Part shown: piece after piece, positions 8,466 through 16,431 of the stretch
Layout of the letters: each line of letters begins with the position of its first letter
Position numbering within the stretch: position 1 is the stretch's first letter
From: Streptomyces ochraceiscleroticus
GTDB lineage: Bacteria; Actinomycetota; Actinomycetes; Streptomycetales; Streptomycetaceae
Assembly (NCBI RefSeq): GCF_000720485.1
Contig: NZ_JOAX01000010.1
Span: 1-64,000, forward strand
Direction: 5' to 3'
Length of the DNA: 64,000 nt
The notes under the pieces: generated by a model
Database searches by the model: none
What the model was told of the DNA's origin: nothing
What the model saw: the letters and a program-made list of their open reading frames with translations, nothing else
Translations under genes and position numbers: made by a program

Positions 8466-8519
8466 CGGAGGGCCGCACCCCCAGCCAAGGCGTCCAAACC
8501 CCTGGGGTGCGGCCCTCCG
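8466..8519 (-). terminator. Strong hairpin terminator after the sulfurtransferase operon
   Basis: A 16-bp perfect stem (8466-8481 with 8504-8519, beginning CGGAGGGCCGCACCCC) and a 22-base loop lie just past the stop of the DUF1416 gene. No U-run follows, which is common in Streptomyces. Confidence 0.75.
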
Positions 8520-8546
8520 GCCGTAGAAGTACCGCTGAGCGGCGCC

Positions 8547-8834
8547 TCAGACGGCGATGGCGACCTCCGCCAGGCCACCCTGCTGGGCGACCACGGTGCG
8601 GTCGGCGGTGCCACCCGGGACGAGCGCGCGCAGCGTCCAGGTGCCCTCGGCCGCGTAGAAACGGAACTGTCCGGTCGCCGAGGTCGGGACCTCGGCGGTG
8701 AACTCGCCGGTGCTGTCCAGCAGGCGGACGTAACCGGTGACGGGCTCGCCGTCCTTGGTCACGCTGCCCTGGATCGTGGTCTCACCGGGCTTGATGGTCG
8801 ACGCGTCGGGGCCGCCGGCCTGTGCTCCACACAT
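8547..8834 (-). CDS. DUF1416 family protein
   Basis: A 95-residue beta-rich protein starting MCGAQAGGPDA, with a carboxypeptidase-regulatory/Ig-like pattern (TTIQGSVTKDGEPVTGYVRLLD; GQFRFYAAEGTWTLRALVPGG). It nearly always follows a thiosulfate sulfurtransferase gene in actinobacteria, as it does here 36 bp downstream. An early Cys (residue 2) might be exposed. It is cytoplasmic by absence of a signal and is probably an accessory of sulfur transfer; that role is inferred from context only. Confidence 0.88.
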   Translation of the reverse strand: MCGAQAGGPDASTIKPGETTIQGSVTKDGEPVTGYVRLLDSTGEFTAEVPTSATGQFRFYAAEGTWTLRALVPGGTADRTVVAQQGGLAEVAIAV

Positions 8835-8870
8835 GGGGATTCCTTGAGGGGTGTAGGGAAGGGTCGGGGC

Positions 8871-9716
8871 TTACTTCGCGGCGCCGAGCTCGATCGGCAC
8901 GCCGACGAGCGAGCCGTACTCGGTCCAGGAGCCGTCGTAGTTCTTGACGTTCTCCTGGCCCAGGAGCTCGTGCAGCACGAACCAGGTGAGCGCCGAGCGC
9001 TCACCGATGCGGCAGTAGGCGATGGTGTCCTTGGCCAGGTCGACCTTCTCGTCCTCGTACAGAGCCTTGAGCTCCTCGTCGGACTTGAAGGTGCCGTCGT
9101 CGTTGGCGTTCTTCGACCACGGGATGTTGCGGGCGCCGGTCACGTGGCCGGGGCGCTGCGACTGCTCCTGCGGGAGGTGCGCCGGGGCGAGCAGCTTGCC
9201 GCTGAACTCGTCGGGGGAGCGGACGTCCACCAGGTTCTTGTTGCCGATCGCGTTGACGACGTCGTCGCGGAAGGCGCGGATGGAGGTGTCCTGCGGCTTG
9301 GCCTTGTACTGGGTCGCCGGGCGGTTGGGCACCTGCGAGCCGTCGACCAGGTCGCGGGAGTCCAGCTCCCACTTCTTGCGGCCGCCGTCGAGGAGCTTCA
9401 CGTCCTGGTGGCCGTAGAGCTTGAAGTACCAGTAGGCGTAGGACGCGAACCAGTTGTTGTTGCCGCCGTAGAGGACGACGGTGTCGTCGTTGGCGATGCC
9501 CTTCTCCGACAGCAGCTTCTCGAAGCCGGCCTGGTCGACGAAGTCACGGCGTACCGGGTCCTGCAGGTCCTTCTGCCAGTCGATGCGGACCGCGTTCTTG
9601 ATGTGGTTCTTGTCGTAGGCCGAGGTGTCCTCGTCCACCTCGACGATGACCACCTTGGGGTCGTCGATGTGGGCCTCGACCCAGTCGGCGTCGACGAGGA
9701 CGTCGCTACGGCTCAT
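8871..9716 (-). CDS. cysA: Thiosulfate sulfurtransferase (rhodanese)
   Basis: A 281-residue two-domain rhodanese. The inactive N-terminal domain runs to about residue 130 (DVLVDADWVEAH ... DVKLLDGGRKKW). The catalytic domain carries the active-site loop YCRIGERSALTW with Cys at about 230, which accepts sulfur from thiosulfate and passes it to cyanide or thiol acceptors. GGAGGAG lies upstream of the ATG at 9716. It is cotranscribed with the DUF1416 gene and preceded by a cysteine-containing leader ORF, suggesting control by cysteine supply. Symbol follows actinobacterial usage (cysA/sseA). Confidence 0.92.
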   Translation of the reverse strand: MSRSDVLVDADWVEAHIDDPKVVIVEVDEDTSAYDKNHIKNAVRIDWQKDLQDPVRRDFVDQAGFEKLLSEKGIANDDTVVLYGGNNNWFASYAYWYFKLYGHQDVKLLDGGRKKWELDSRDLVDGSQVPNRPATQYKAKPQDTSIRAFRDDVVNAIGNKNLVDVRSPDEFSGKLLAPAHLPQEQSQRPGHVTGARNIPWSKNANDDGTFKSDEELKALYEDEKVDLAKDTIAYCRIGERSALTWFVLHELLGQENVKNYDGSWTEYGSLVGVPIELGAAK

Positions 9717-9843
9717 GGTTTTCTCCTCCGGGGCAGTTGCGGATGCGCGGGGGTACGCCGGTGCGCGCGGCGGCATTCAGAAGCGCGCGGCGCTGCGCGG
9801 AAATACGAGGGGATGCGGGGCCATGGGCCTCGCGGCCGGGAGA

Positions 9844-9862
9844 ACGGGTGGCAGAAACCCGT
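9844..9862 (-). promoter_or_regulatory. Hairpin overlapping the leader-peptide stop
   Basis: A 6-bp stem (ACGGGT 9844-9849 with ACCCGT 9857-9862) and a 7-base loop begin at the stop codon of the cysteine-containing leader ORF, between it and the sulfurtransferase gene. Position suggests an attenuation or translation-arrest role; the stem alone is weak evidence. Confidence 0.35.
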
Positions 9863-9969
9863 CAGACAGAGCGACAGAGCATGGCGGCGACGCGGCACAG
9901 GTCGACTGCCCGCCGCTTCGTGAGATCCGCCTGTCCCCGTATACGGGAACGGCTCATCAGGCTCTGCAT
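9862..9969 (-). CDS. Cysteine-containing leader peptide upstream of sulfurtransferase
   Basis: A 35-codon frame (31 codons if the second ATG at 9957 is used) ends LCRVAAMLCRSV, with two Cys codons (TGC, TGT) in the last eleven positions. It is Arg-rich and lies 145 bp before the sulfurtransferase start on the same strand. Short leader ORFs with C-terminal Cys codons precede sulfur-assimilation genes in many actinomycetes and are thought to sense charged tRNA-Cys. GGAG lies close to the first ATG (two bases). The regulatory role is inferred from location and composition. Confidence 0.7.
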   Translation of the reverse strand: MQSLMSRSRIRGQADLTKRRAVDLCRVAAMLCRSV

Positions 9970-10072
9970 GGCTCCGATCGTAAAGAGGGACGGCGGGGCG
10001 TGTCACCGGTGTGTCGGATGCTGAGACGTAGTCGTCCGCAATGTGGAAGCGGAGCCGATGCGGAGAGGCCGG

Positions 10073-10103
10073 GAGGCCGCCGAACAGCGGGTTCGGCGGC
10101 CTC
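10073..10103 (-). terminator. Hairpin terminator after the DUF2993 gene
   Basis: A perfect 13-bp stem (GAGGCCGCCGAAC at 10073-10085 pairing with 10091-10103) and a 5-base loop, about 80 bp past the stop of the codirectional DUF2993 gene. Confidence 0.7.
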
Positions 10104-10180
10104 TTCGGGTCGCGGTACGGACGGCGGCGTCTCAGGAGGTGGACGCCCGGCTCCGTACGGAGGGCCGAGGGGGGTGTGGA

Positions 10181-10885
10181 TCAGCCCGGCAGCCGGACGT
10201 CGGTGCCCTTCGCGGAGACCACTATGCCGTCGCGGGTCGTCGTCACGCGGTCCAGCTCCAGCCCGGCCGGCAGCTCGCCCAGCTTCCAGTCGTGGTCCGT
10301 GCGGGACCGCACCTTGTCCTCGCAGCCGGGGACCGCGGTGCACAGGCCCGGGAGCTCGTCGGCGCGCAGCCGTATCGTGTCGCCGCCCACCGTGGAGATC
10401 GTGCCGACCACGTCGAGGTTGCTGAGCACGGGGACGTCCGGCGAGATCTTGACCTGGCTCCTGCCGCCACCGCCGGCGCCGCCGTAGGAGACGCGGACGC
10501 CGTCGCCCGCCGCCTTCGTCAGGTCGGCGTAGCCGATCCGGGCCTCGCCGGTCGCCGAGGCAGCGCCCTCGATGGAGGTGTAGTCGCTGCTCAGCTTCAC
10601 GTCGTGGAACTGGGCCGTCAGCTCCGTCACGCGCAGCCGGTGGCCCTCCGCCGTGGCCTCGATGCCGCCGAGCGTGGCGTCGACCTCGGTGAGCGTGCCG
10701 CTCGCGACCTGGGTGAGGAACGGGAAGCCCTTCACCGAGACCTGTGGCGTCTCGCTCAGGCCCAGGCTGCCGCGGATCTTCTCGGCCGCCTTGTCCTCGG
10801 CGAAGTTCACCGCCAGCCGGTCGGCGGCCACGAACAGCACGCCGACGATGACCAGTAGCACCACGAGCCTTCTCAGAGCACGCAT
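10181..10885 (-). CDS. DUF2993 (LmeA-like) secreted or membrane-anchored protein
   Basis: A 234-residue protein with an N-terminal hydrophobic signal/anchor (RRLVVLLVIVGVLFVAADRLAV) and the DUF2993 core, including KGFPFLTQVASGTLTEVD. DUF2993 includes mycobacterial LmeA, a periplasmic phospholipid-binding protein needed for lipomannan maturation; a lipid-binding role here is inferred. The ATG at 10885 follows GGAAGGGG. A longer paralogue lies at 24476-25813 and shares the GFPFLTQVA core. It is flanked by hairpin terminators, so it is probably a single-gene transcript. Confidence 0.85.
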   Translation of the reverse strand: MRALRRLVVLLVIVGVLFVAADRLAVNFAEDKAAEKIRGSLGLSETPQVSVKGFPFLTQVASGTLTEVDATLGGIEATAEGHRLRVTELTAQFHDVKLSSDYTSIEGAASATGEARIGYADLTKAAGDGVRVSYGGAGGGGRSQVKISPDVPVLSNLDVVGTISTVGGDTIRLRADELPGLCTAVPGCEDKVRSRTDHDWKLGELPAGLELDRVTTTRDGIVVSAKGTDVRLPG

Positions 10886-10954
10886 CGAACCCCTTCCCCC
10901 CACGCTTCGGTGTCGCGCCGAGCCTAACCGGACCACTCGCGCGGCGGCATGAAT

Positions 10955-10994
10955 CGGCCGGTCACCCTCCGTACATAAGGAGCGTGACCGGCCG
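10955..10994 (-). terminator. Hairpin terminator after the Pro/Gln-rich membrane protein gene
   Basis: An 11-bp perfect outer stem (CGGCCGGTCAC at 10955-10965 with 10984-10994) continues into an inner CTCC/GGAG pairing. It lies 30 bp past the stop at 11025. Confidence 0.7.
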
Positions 10995-11024
10995 CGTGCG
11001 GTTGCCTCCGGCGGGAGGCGGTCG

Positions 11025-12164
11025 TCAGCCGAGGGCGCGGCCCAGGACGTAGACGGCGGGCGCCGCGAGCGCCAGCGGCAGCGCCACGCCGGCCGTCAGG
11101 TGCACGAACCGCGAGGGGTAGTCGTAGCTGGCCACCCGCAGGCCGATCAGCGCGCAGCCGCCGGCCGCGAGCCCGAGGACGGCACCGGCCGTGCCGTGGT
11201 CGCCGAGCTGTCCGGCCGCGATGCCCGCGCCCGTGGCGGCGAGCAGCGCCAGTACGACGGAGACGGGCCCCGGCAGCGGCAGCGCGCGGGCGAGCACCGC
11301 GACGGCCACCGCGGCCGCGCCGATCACCGTGGCGTGCGGCGCCGCGGCGAGGTGGCCCGCGGCCAGTACCGCCAGCGCCGAGGAGGTGAGGCCCGCGGTC
11401 AGCGCGTACATCCGCTCGTCCGCGCTGCTGCGGTTGCGGAGCTGCAGGACGAGGACGAGCAGGCACCACACGCCGAGCGTGCCGATGCCGACGACGGGCG
11501 CGTCGTCCCGGTCGGTGGCCAGCAGCGCGACATCGGTGACCAGGCCGCCGAGGAACGCCAGCGCGATGCCCTGGCGGGCGGGCCACATGCCGTTCAGCCG
11601 GAACCAGCCGGCCGCCGTGACCGCCTGCAGGACCGCGACCACTAGGGCGGGGAACACCCGGGGCAGCGGTGCCGCCAGCGCGAGCAGCACGGCGAGCCCC
11701 GCCGTGAGCGCGGCCGGCTGGAAGCCGGGCGGGATGACCGGGGAGTGGCCCAGGGCGCGGGCGCGCTGGTTCGGTGCGAGGCGGGAGAGGTCCTCGGCGT
11801 CGGCCGGCGCGGGCCGCGGCGCCGGCTCCTGGTGTGCCGCGGGCTGTGCCGCCGCCTGCTGGCCGGGGAGATGGGTGGTCTCCGCCGCGGCAGACGCGTG
11901 CGCGGGCTGCCGTGCGTCCGTCTCCCAGGTGGCGCCGTCCCAGGTCTGGGTCTGCGGGTGCGCCTGCGGCGGGGCGCCGTAGCCGTCGCCGTACGGATGG
12001 CCGTCGTACGTGCCCTGCTGGGGAGCGGCATACGGGTCCTGCGCCGGAGCGGCATACGGGCCCTGCGGCTCGTGCGGCTCGTAGTGCTGTCCGTACTGCT
12101 GCCCGTAGGGATCGTGCTGCCCGTAGTACGGGCCGTACTGCTGGTCGCTCATCTCGGCGCTCAT
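11025..12164 (-). CDS. Multi-spanning membrane protein with Tyr/Pro/Gln-rich N-terminus
   Basis: A 379-residue protein. Residues 1-115 are a low-complexity cytoplasmic-type tail rich in Tyr, Pro, Gln and Gly (DQQYGPYYGQHDPYGQQYGQ). From about residue 150 there are eight to ten hydrophobic helices. No transporter motif is recognisable. The ATG at 12164 overlaps the stop of the upstream MoaD-like gene as ATGA, implying translational coupling; a second ATG four codons in (12152) has better spacing from GGGAGG. Function unknown; disordered Tyr/Gln-rich tails are frequent on Streptomyces membrane proteins. Confidence 0.8.
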   Translation of the reverse strand: MSAEMSDQQYGPYYGQHDPYGQQYGQHYEPHEPQGPYAAPAQDPYAAPQQGTYDGHPYGDGYGAPPQAHPQTQTWDGATWETDARQPAHASAAAETTHLPGQQAAAQPAAHQEPAPRPAPADAEDLSRLAPNQRARALGHSPVIPPGFQPAALTAGLAVLLALAAPLPRVFPALVVAVLQAVTAAGWFRLNGMWPARQGIALAFLGGLVTDVALLATDRDDAPVVGIGTLGVWCLLVLVLQLRNRSSADERMYALTAGLTSSALAVLAAGHLAAAPHATVIGAAAVAVAVLARALPLPGPVSVVLALLAATGAGIAAGQLGDHGTAGAVLGLAAGGCALIGLRVASYDYPSRFVHLTAGVALPLALAAPAVYVLGRALG

Positions 12165-12424
12165 CCTCCCGCGAACGGCGGGAGGACCTCGACGGTACCG
12201 CCCTGGGACAGCGGGACCGTGGCGTGCTCGCGGCCGCCGACCGCGGTGCCGTCGACGAGGAACGAGCAGCGCATGAGGACGCGGGCGAACTCCGGGTTCG
12301 CCGCGTGTGCCGCACGCGCCGCGTCCAGCGCCTCGGCGAGCGTGCTCGCGGCGTACGGCTCCTCGGCGGTACCGGCCGCGGCCTTCGCCGCCGCCCAGTA
12401 GCGCACGGTGCCTGTTGTTGTCAC
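12161..12424 (-). CDS. MoaD/ThiS family sulfur-carrier protein
   Basis: An 87-residue ubiquitin-fold protein ending in the diagnostic Gly-Gly (LPPFAGG), the residue adenylated and thiocarboxylated by an E1-like enzyme to donate sulfur. It starts at GTG 12424 after GGAGAAGG and opens TTTGTVRYWAAAKAAAG, as in MoaD small subunits of molybdopterin synthase. No other molybdenum cofactor gene is adjacent, so thiamine, molybdopterin or cysteine-type carriers cannot be separated. It overlaps the downstream membrane-protein gene by 4 bp. Confidence 0.88.
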   Translation of the reverse strand: MTTTGTVRYWAAAKAAAGTAEEPYAASTLAEALDAARAAHAANPEFARVLMRCSFLVDGTAVGGREHATVPLSQGGTVEVLPPFAGG

Positions 12425-12539
12425 GACGGCCCCTTCTCCTCTGTTGCCGCCTCCATGATGGCCTACGCGGTCCGCCGTCCGGGGACGGGCGAGCAAGGGC
12501 AAAGCTTGCGGCCCGGACCCCGTAAGACAGAAATATCGG

Positions 12540-12567
12540 TTGCTGCGGGCAAACGTTCGCATAGGCT
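12540..12567 (+). promoter_or_regulatory. Candidate promoter for the ABC exporter operon (leaderless)
   Basis: TTGCTG (12540-12545), a 16-base spacer and TAGGCT (12562-12567) resemble a vegetative promoter. The GTG at 12575 is seven bases past the -10, so the transcript would begin at or near the start codon. Confidence 0.45.
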
Positions 12568-12574
12568 CTGGCGC

Positions 12575-14308
12575 GTGCTGGTCCGACTCGCGATGGCGCA
12601 TTTGCGTCCCCACAGACGTTCGATATCCCTGATCGTGCTGCTTCAGCTCGTCCAGACGCTGGCCACGCTCTATCTCCCGACTCTCAACGCCGAGATCATT
12701 GACAACGGTGTCGTCAAGGGCGACACCGGCTACATCCTGCAGACCGGCGTCCTCATGGTCGCCGTGACGCTGCTGCAGATCGTCTGCGCGATCGGCGCCG
12801 TCTATTTCGGCGCCCGTACGGCCATGGCGCTCGGCCGCGACATCCGCGCCGCCGTCTTCGACCGCGTGCAGTCCTTCTCCGCGCGCGAACTGGGCGGTTT
12901 CGGCGCGCCCTCGCTCATCACGCGCACCACCAACGACGTCCAGCAGGTCCAGATGCTGGTCCTGATGACGTTCACGATGATGGTCGCGGCGCCCATCATG
13001 ATGATCGGCGGCGTCGTCATGGCGCTCAACCAGGACGTGCCGCTCTCCGGGCTGCTGCTGGTCATCGTCCCCGTGCTCGGCGTGCTCGTGGCGCTGATCG
13101 TCCGGCGGATGCGGCCGCTCTTCCGCGGCGTGCAGGAGCGCATCGACACCGTCAACCGCGTGCTGCGCGAGCAGATCACCGGCATCCGCGTCATCCGCGC
13201 CTTCGTCCGGGACCAGCACGAACGGACCCGCTTCGAGAAGGCCAACACCGACCTCTACGACGTCTCGCTGCGCGCGGGCCGGCTGATGTCGATGATGTTC
13301 CCGCTGGTCATGCTGATCGTGAACGCCTCCAGCGTGGCCGTCGTCTGGTTCGGCGGGCACCGCATCGACTCCGGCGGCATGGAGATCGGCGCCCTGACGG
13401 CCTTCCTCAGCTACCTCATGTACATCCTGATGTCGATCATGATGGCGACGTTCATGGTCATGATGCTGCCGCGCGCCGAGGTCTGCGCCGAGCGCATCCA
13501 GGAGGTGCTGAGCACCGACACCAGCGTCACCCCGCCCAAGGCCGGCGTCACCGAGCTGCGCCGCCACGGCGAACTGGAGCTGCGCGACGTCGAATTCCGG
13601 TTCCCCGGCGCCGAGGAACCGGTACTGAAGGACATCTCCCTCCTCGCCCGCCCCGGCGAGACCACCGCCGTCATCGGCTCCACCGGCAGCGGCAAGTCCA
13701 CCCTCCTCGGCCTGGTGCCCCGGCTCTTCGACGCGACCGGCGGCCAGGTGCTGGTGGACGGCGAGGACGTACGGAACCTCGACCCGCGCACCCTCTCCGA
13801 CGCCATCGGCCTGGTACCGCAGAAGCCGTACCTCTTCTCCGGGACCGTCGCGAGCAACCTGCGCTACGGCCGGCCCGACGCCACCGACGAGGAGCTGTGG
13901 CACGCGCTGGAGACCGCGCAGGCCCGCGACTTCGTCGAGCGGACGGAGGGCGGCCTGGAAGCGCCGGTCGCGCAGGGCGGCAGCAACTTCTCCGGCGGCC
14001 AGCGGCAGCGGCTGGCCATCGCCCGCGCGCTGGTGCGCAGGCCCGAGATCTACCTCTTCGACGATTCCTTCTCCGCGCTGGACTACGCCACCGACGCCGC
14101 CCTGCGGGCCGCGCTGGCCCGCGAGACCGGCCGGGCGACCGTGGTGATCGTCGCGCAGCGGGTGTCCACCATCCGCGGCGCCGACCGGATCGTCGTCCTG
14201 GACGAGGGCCGCGTCGTCGGCATCGGTACGCACACCGAGCTGATGGCGGACAACGAGACGTACCGGGAGATCGTCCTCTCCCAGCTCACCGAGCAGGAGG
14301 CGGCGTGA
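12575..14308 (+). CDS. ABC exporter half-transporter, degenerate-site subunit
   Basis: A 577-residue type IV ABC exporter: six transmembrane helices in residues 15-310, then the nucleotide-binding domain. Walker A is GSTGSGKST, signature FSGGQRQRLAIARAL, Walker B IYLFDDSFSALD. The residue after the Walker B Asp is Asp instead of the catalytic Glu, the hallmark of the degenerate site of heterodimeric exporters. The partner gene overlaps its stop as GTGA. Together they probably export a lipid, peptide or drug; the substrate is not evident. GTG 12575 is chosen because no earlier start is protein-like and a -10 box lies seven bases upstream. Confidence 0.9.
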   Translation: MLVRLAMAHLRPHRRSISLIVLLQLVQTLATLYLPTLNAEIIDNGVVKGDTGYILQTGVLMVAVTLLQIVCAIGAVYFGARTAMALGRDIRAAVFDRVQSFSARELGGFGAPSLITRTTNDVQQVQMLVLMTFTMMVAAPIMMIGGVVMALNQDVPLSGLLLVIVPVLGVLVALIVRRMRPLFRGVQERIDTVNRVLREQITGIRVIRAFVRDQHERTRFEKANTDLYDVSLRAGRLMSMMFPLVMLIVNASSVAVVWFGGHRIDSGGMEIGALTAFLSYLMYILMSIMMATFMVMMLPRAEVCAERIQEVLSTDTSVTPPKAGVTELRRHGELELRDVEFRFPGAEEPVLKDISLLARPGETTAVIGSTGSGKSTLLGLVPRLFDATGGQVLVDGEDVRNLDPRTLSDAIGLVPQKPYLFSGTVASNLRYGRPDATDEELWHALETAQARDFVERTEGGLEAPVAQGGSNFSGGQRQRLAIARALVRRPEIYLFDDSFSALDYATDAALRAALARETGRATVVIVAQRVSTIRGADRIVVLDEGRVVGIGTHTELMADNETYREIVLSQLTEQEAA

Positions 14309-16266
14309 GTACCCCGGCACCACAGAAGAGAGGCCCGGCCCCGGCCGCCGGCCCCGCCCGCTTCATGGGCGGCCAGCCCACCGAGAAGTCCATGGACTTC
14401 AAGGGCTCGGGCAAGCGGCTGCTGCGCCAGATGCGGCCCGAGCGCGCCATCATCACGGTCGCGCTGGCCCTCGGCACGATCAGCGTCGCCCTGACCGTCG
14501 CCGGGCCCAAGGTGCTCGGCCACGCCACCGACCTGATCATGGCCGGCATCGTCGGGCGGCAGCTGCCCGCCGGACTCACCAAGGAGCAGGCCGTCGAGGC
14601 GCTGCGCCACAAGGGCGAGAACGGGCTCGCCGACATCCTCGGCACGATGCCGGTGATCCCGGGTCAGGGCATCGACTTCGGCGCGGTCGGCACCGTACTG
14701 CTGTGGGTGCTGGTGATCTACGTGGCCGCCTCGCTCTTCGGCTTCGTCCAGGCCCGCATCGTCACCAAGGTCGTGCAGCAGACCGTCTTCCGGCTGCGCG
14801 AGCAGGTCGAGGAGAAGCTGGCCCGGCTGCCGCTGCGCTACTTCGACAAGCAGTCGCGCGGCGAGGTGCTCTCCCGCGCGACCAACGACATCGACAACAT
14901 CCAGCAGACCTTCCAGCAGACGTTCAGCCAGATCGTCGCCTCGCTGCTGACCATCGTCGGCGTACTCGCGATGATGTTCTGGATCTCCCCTCTCCTGGCG
15001 CTGGTCGCCCTGATCACCGTCCCGGTGTCCGTCGTCGTCGCCACGAAGATCGGCAAGCGCGCACAGCCGCAGTTCGTCCAGCAGTGGAAGACCACCGGCA
15101 AGCTCAACGCGCACATCGAGGAGATGTACACCGGCCACTCCCTGGTCAAGGTCTTCGGCCGCCAGCAGGAGTCCGCCGAGCTCTTCCGCGAGCAGAACGA
15201 CGCGCTCTACGAGGCCGGGTTCAAGGCGCAGTTCATCTCGGGCATCATCCAGCCCGCGATGATGTTCATCGGCAACCTCAACTACGTCCTGGTGGCCGTG
15301 GTCGGCGGCCTCCGCGTCGCGTCCGGCGCGCTGTCCATCGGTGACGTGCAGGCGTTCATCCAGTACTCCCGGCAGTTCAGCCAGCCGCTCACCCAGGTCG
15401 CCTCGATGGCCAACATGGTGCAGTCCGGCGTCGCCTCGGCCGAGCGGGTCTTCGAGCTGCTGGACGCCGAGGAGCAGGAGCCGGACGGACAGCGCCCGGC
15501 GCGCCCCGACCACGTACGCGGCAAGGTCGCCTTCGAGGACGTCTCGTTCCGTTACGAGGAGGACAAGCCGCTCATCGAGGGCCTGTCCCTGTCGGCGGAC
15601 CCGGGCCAGACCGTCGCCATCGTCGGCCCCACCGGCGCCGGCAAGACGACGCTCGTCAACCTCCTCATGCGGTTCTACGAGGTGCGCGGCGGGCGGATCA
15701 CACTGGACGGCGTGGCCATCGCCGCCATGGCCCGCGAGGAGCTGCGCGCCAACATCGGCATGGTGCTCCAGGACACCTGGCTGTTCGGCGGCACCATCGC
15801 CGAGAACATCGCGTACGGCGCGCCCGAGGGCACCTCACTGGACAAGATCGTCGAGGCGGCGAAGGCCACCCACGTGGACCGCTTCGTGCGCACCCTCCCC
15901 GATGGCTACGACACCGTCCTGGACGAGGAGGGCGGCAATGTCTCGGTCGGCGAGAAGCAGCTCATCACCATCGCCCGGGCGTTCCTCGCCGAGCCCGCGA
16001 TCCTGGTCCTGGACGAGGCGACCAGCTCGGTGGACACCCGTACCGAAGTCCTCATCCAGCAGGCCATGGCCCAGCTCCGGTCCGGCCGGACGAGCTTCGT
16101 GATCGCGCACCGCCTCTCCACGATCCGCGACGCCGACCTGATCCTGGTCATGGAGTCCGGCGCGATCGTCGAACAGGGCACGCACGACGACCTGCTGGCC
16201 GCGGACGGCGCGTACGCACGGCTGTACGCGGCCCAGTTCGCCGAGGCGCTGGCGGAGACGGACTGA
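14305..16266 (+). CDS. ABC exporter half-transporter, partner subunit
   Basis: A 653-residue exporter half with a 35-residue Pro/Ala-rich cytoplasmic leader, six transmembrane helices and an extra extracytoplasmic loop of about 50 residues after helix 1. Walker A is GPTGAGKTT and Walker B ILVLDEATSSVD with the catalytic Glu present, but the signature motif is altered to VSVGEKQ in place of LSGGQ. This is complementary to the first subunit: the altered signature and the first subunit's Asp-substituted Walker B would form one degenerate site, leaving one canonical site. The GTG start overlaps the upstream stop by 4 bp, so the two are coupled. Confidence 0.9.
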   Translation: MSTPAPQKRGPAPAAGPARFMGGQPTEKSMDFKGSGKRLLRQMRPERAIITVALALGTISVALTVAGPKVLGHATDLIMAGIVGRQLPAGLTKEQAVEALRHKGENGLADILGTMPVIPGQGIDFGAVGTVLLWVLVIYVAASLFGFVQARIVTKVVQQTVFRLREQVEEKLARLPLRYFDKQSRGEVLSRATNDIDNIQQTFQQTFSQIVASLLTIVGVLAMMFWISPLLALVALITVPVSVVVATKIGKRAQPQFVQQWKTTGKLNAHIEEMYTGHSLVKVFGRQQESAELFREQNDALYEAGFKAQFISGIIQPAMMFIGNLNYVLVAVVGGLRVASGALSIGDVQAFIQYSRQFSQPLTQVASMANMVQSGVASAERVFELLDAEEQEPDGQRPARPDHVRGKVAFEDVSFRYEEDKPLIEGLSLSADPGQTVAIVGPTGAGKTTLVNLLMRFYEVRGGRITLDGVAIAAMAREELRANIGMVLQDTWLFGGTIAENIAYGAPEGTSLDKIVEAAKATHVDRFVRTLPDGYDTVLDEEGGNVSVGEKQLITIARAFLAEPAILVLDEATSSVDTRTEVLIQQAMAQLRSGRTSFVIAHRLSTIRDADLILVMESGAIVEQGTHDDLLAADGAYARLYAAQFAEALAETD

Positions 16267-16346
16267 GGGGGTACGGCGCCGAGGGCATGGGGCCTGGGGA
16301 GCACGGGCTGAGGAGCGCGGACCGAGGGGGCGCGGGCCGAGGGCGC
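16259..16346. repeat. Degenerate GC-rich repeats running out of the ABC gene stop
   Basis: Copies of a core CGGRCYGAGG occur at 16259 (containing the TGA stop at 16264-16266), 16304, 16318 and 16333, with a fifth fragment near 16277. Spacing is irregular (about 14-16 bp), so this is an eroded array, weaker than the other 3'-end repeats. Confidence 0.45.
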
Positions 16347-16431
16347 ATTGTCAGTGACCCTCGGTAATGTGTTGAGCAGGGGACTCAAATCCCCCCATGG
16401 GGGAGGAGTGGGGGAAACGATCCGCCCCGCC

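Noticed and set aside
12161..14323. A 720-codon open frame antisense to the ABC exporter gene
   Set aside because: Composition is a typical third-position artefact of high GC; only its last 87 codons (the MoaD-like gene) look like protein.
16390..16404. CCCCC/GGGGG hairpin as terminator between the ABC and hydrolase genes
   Set aside because: The palindrome has essentially no loop and cannot fold as drawn.
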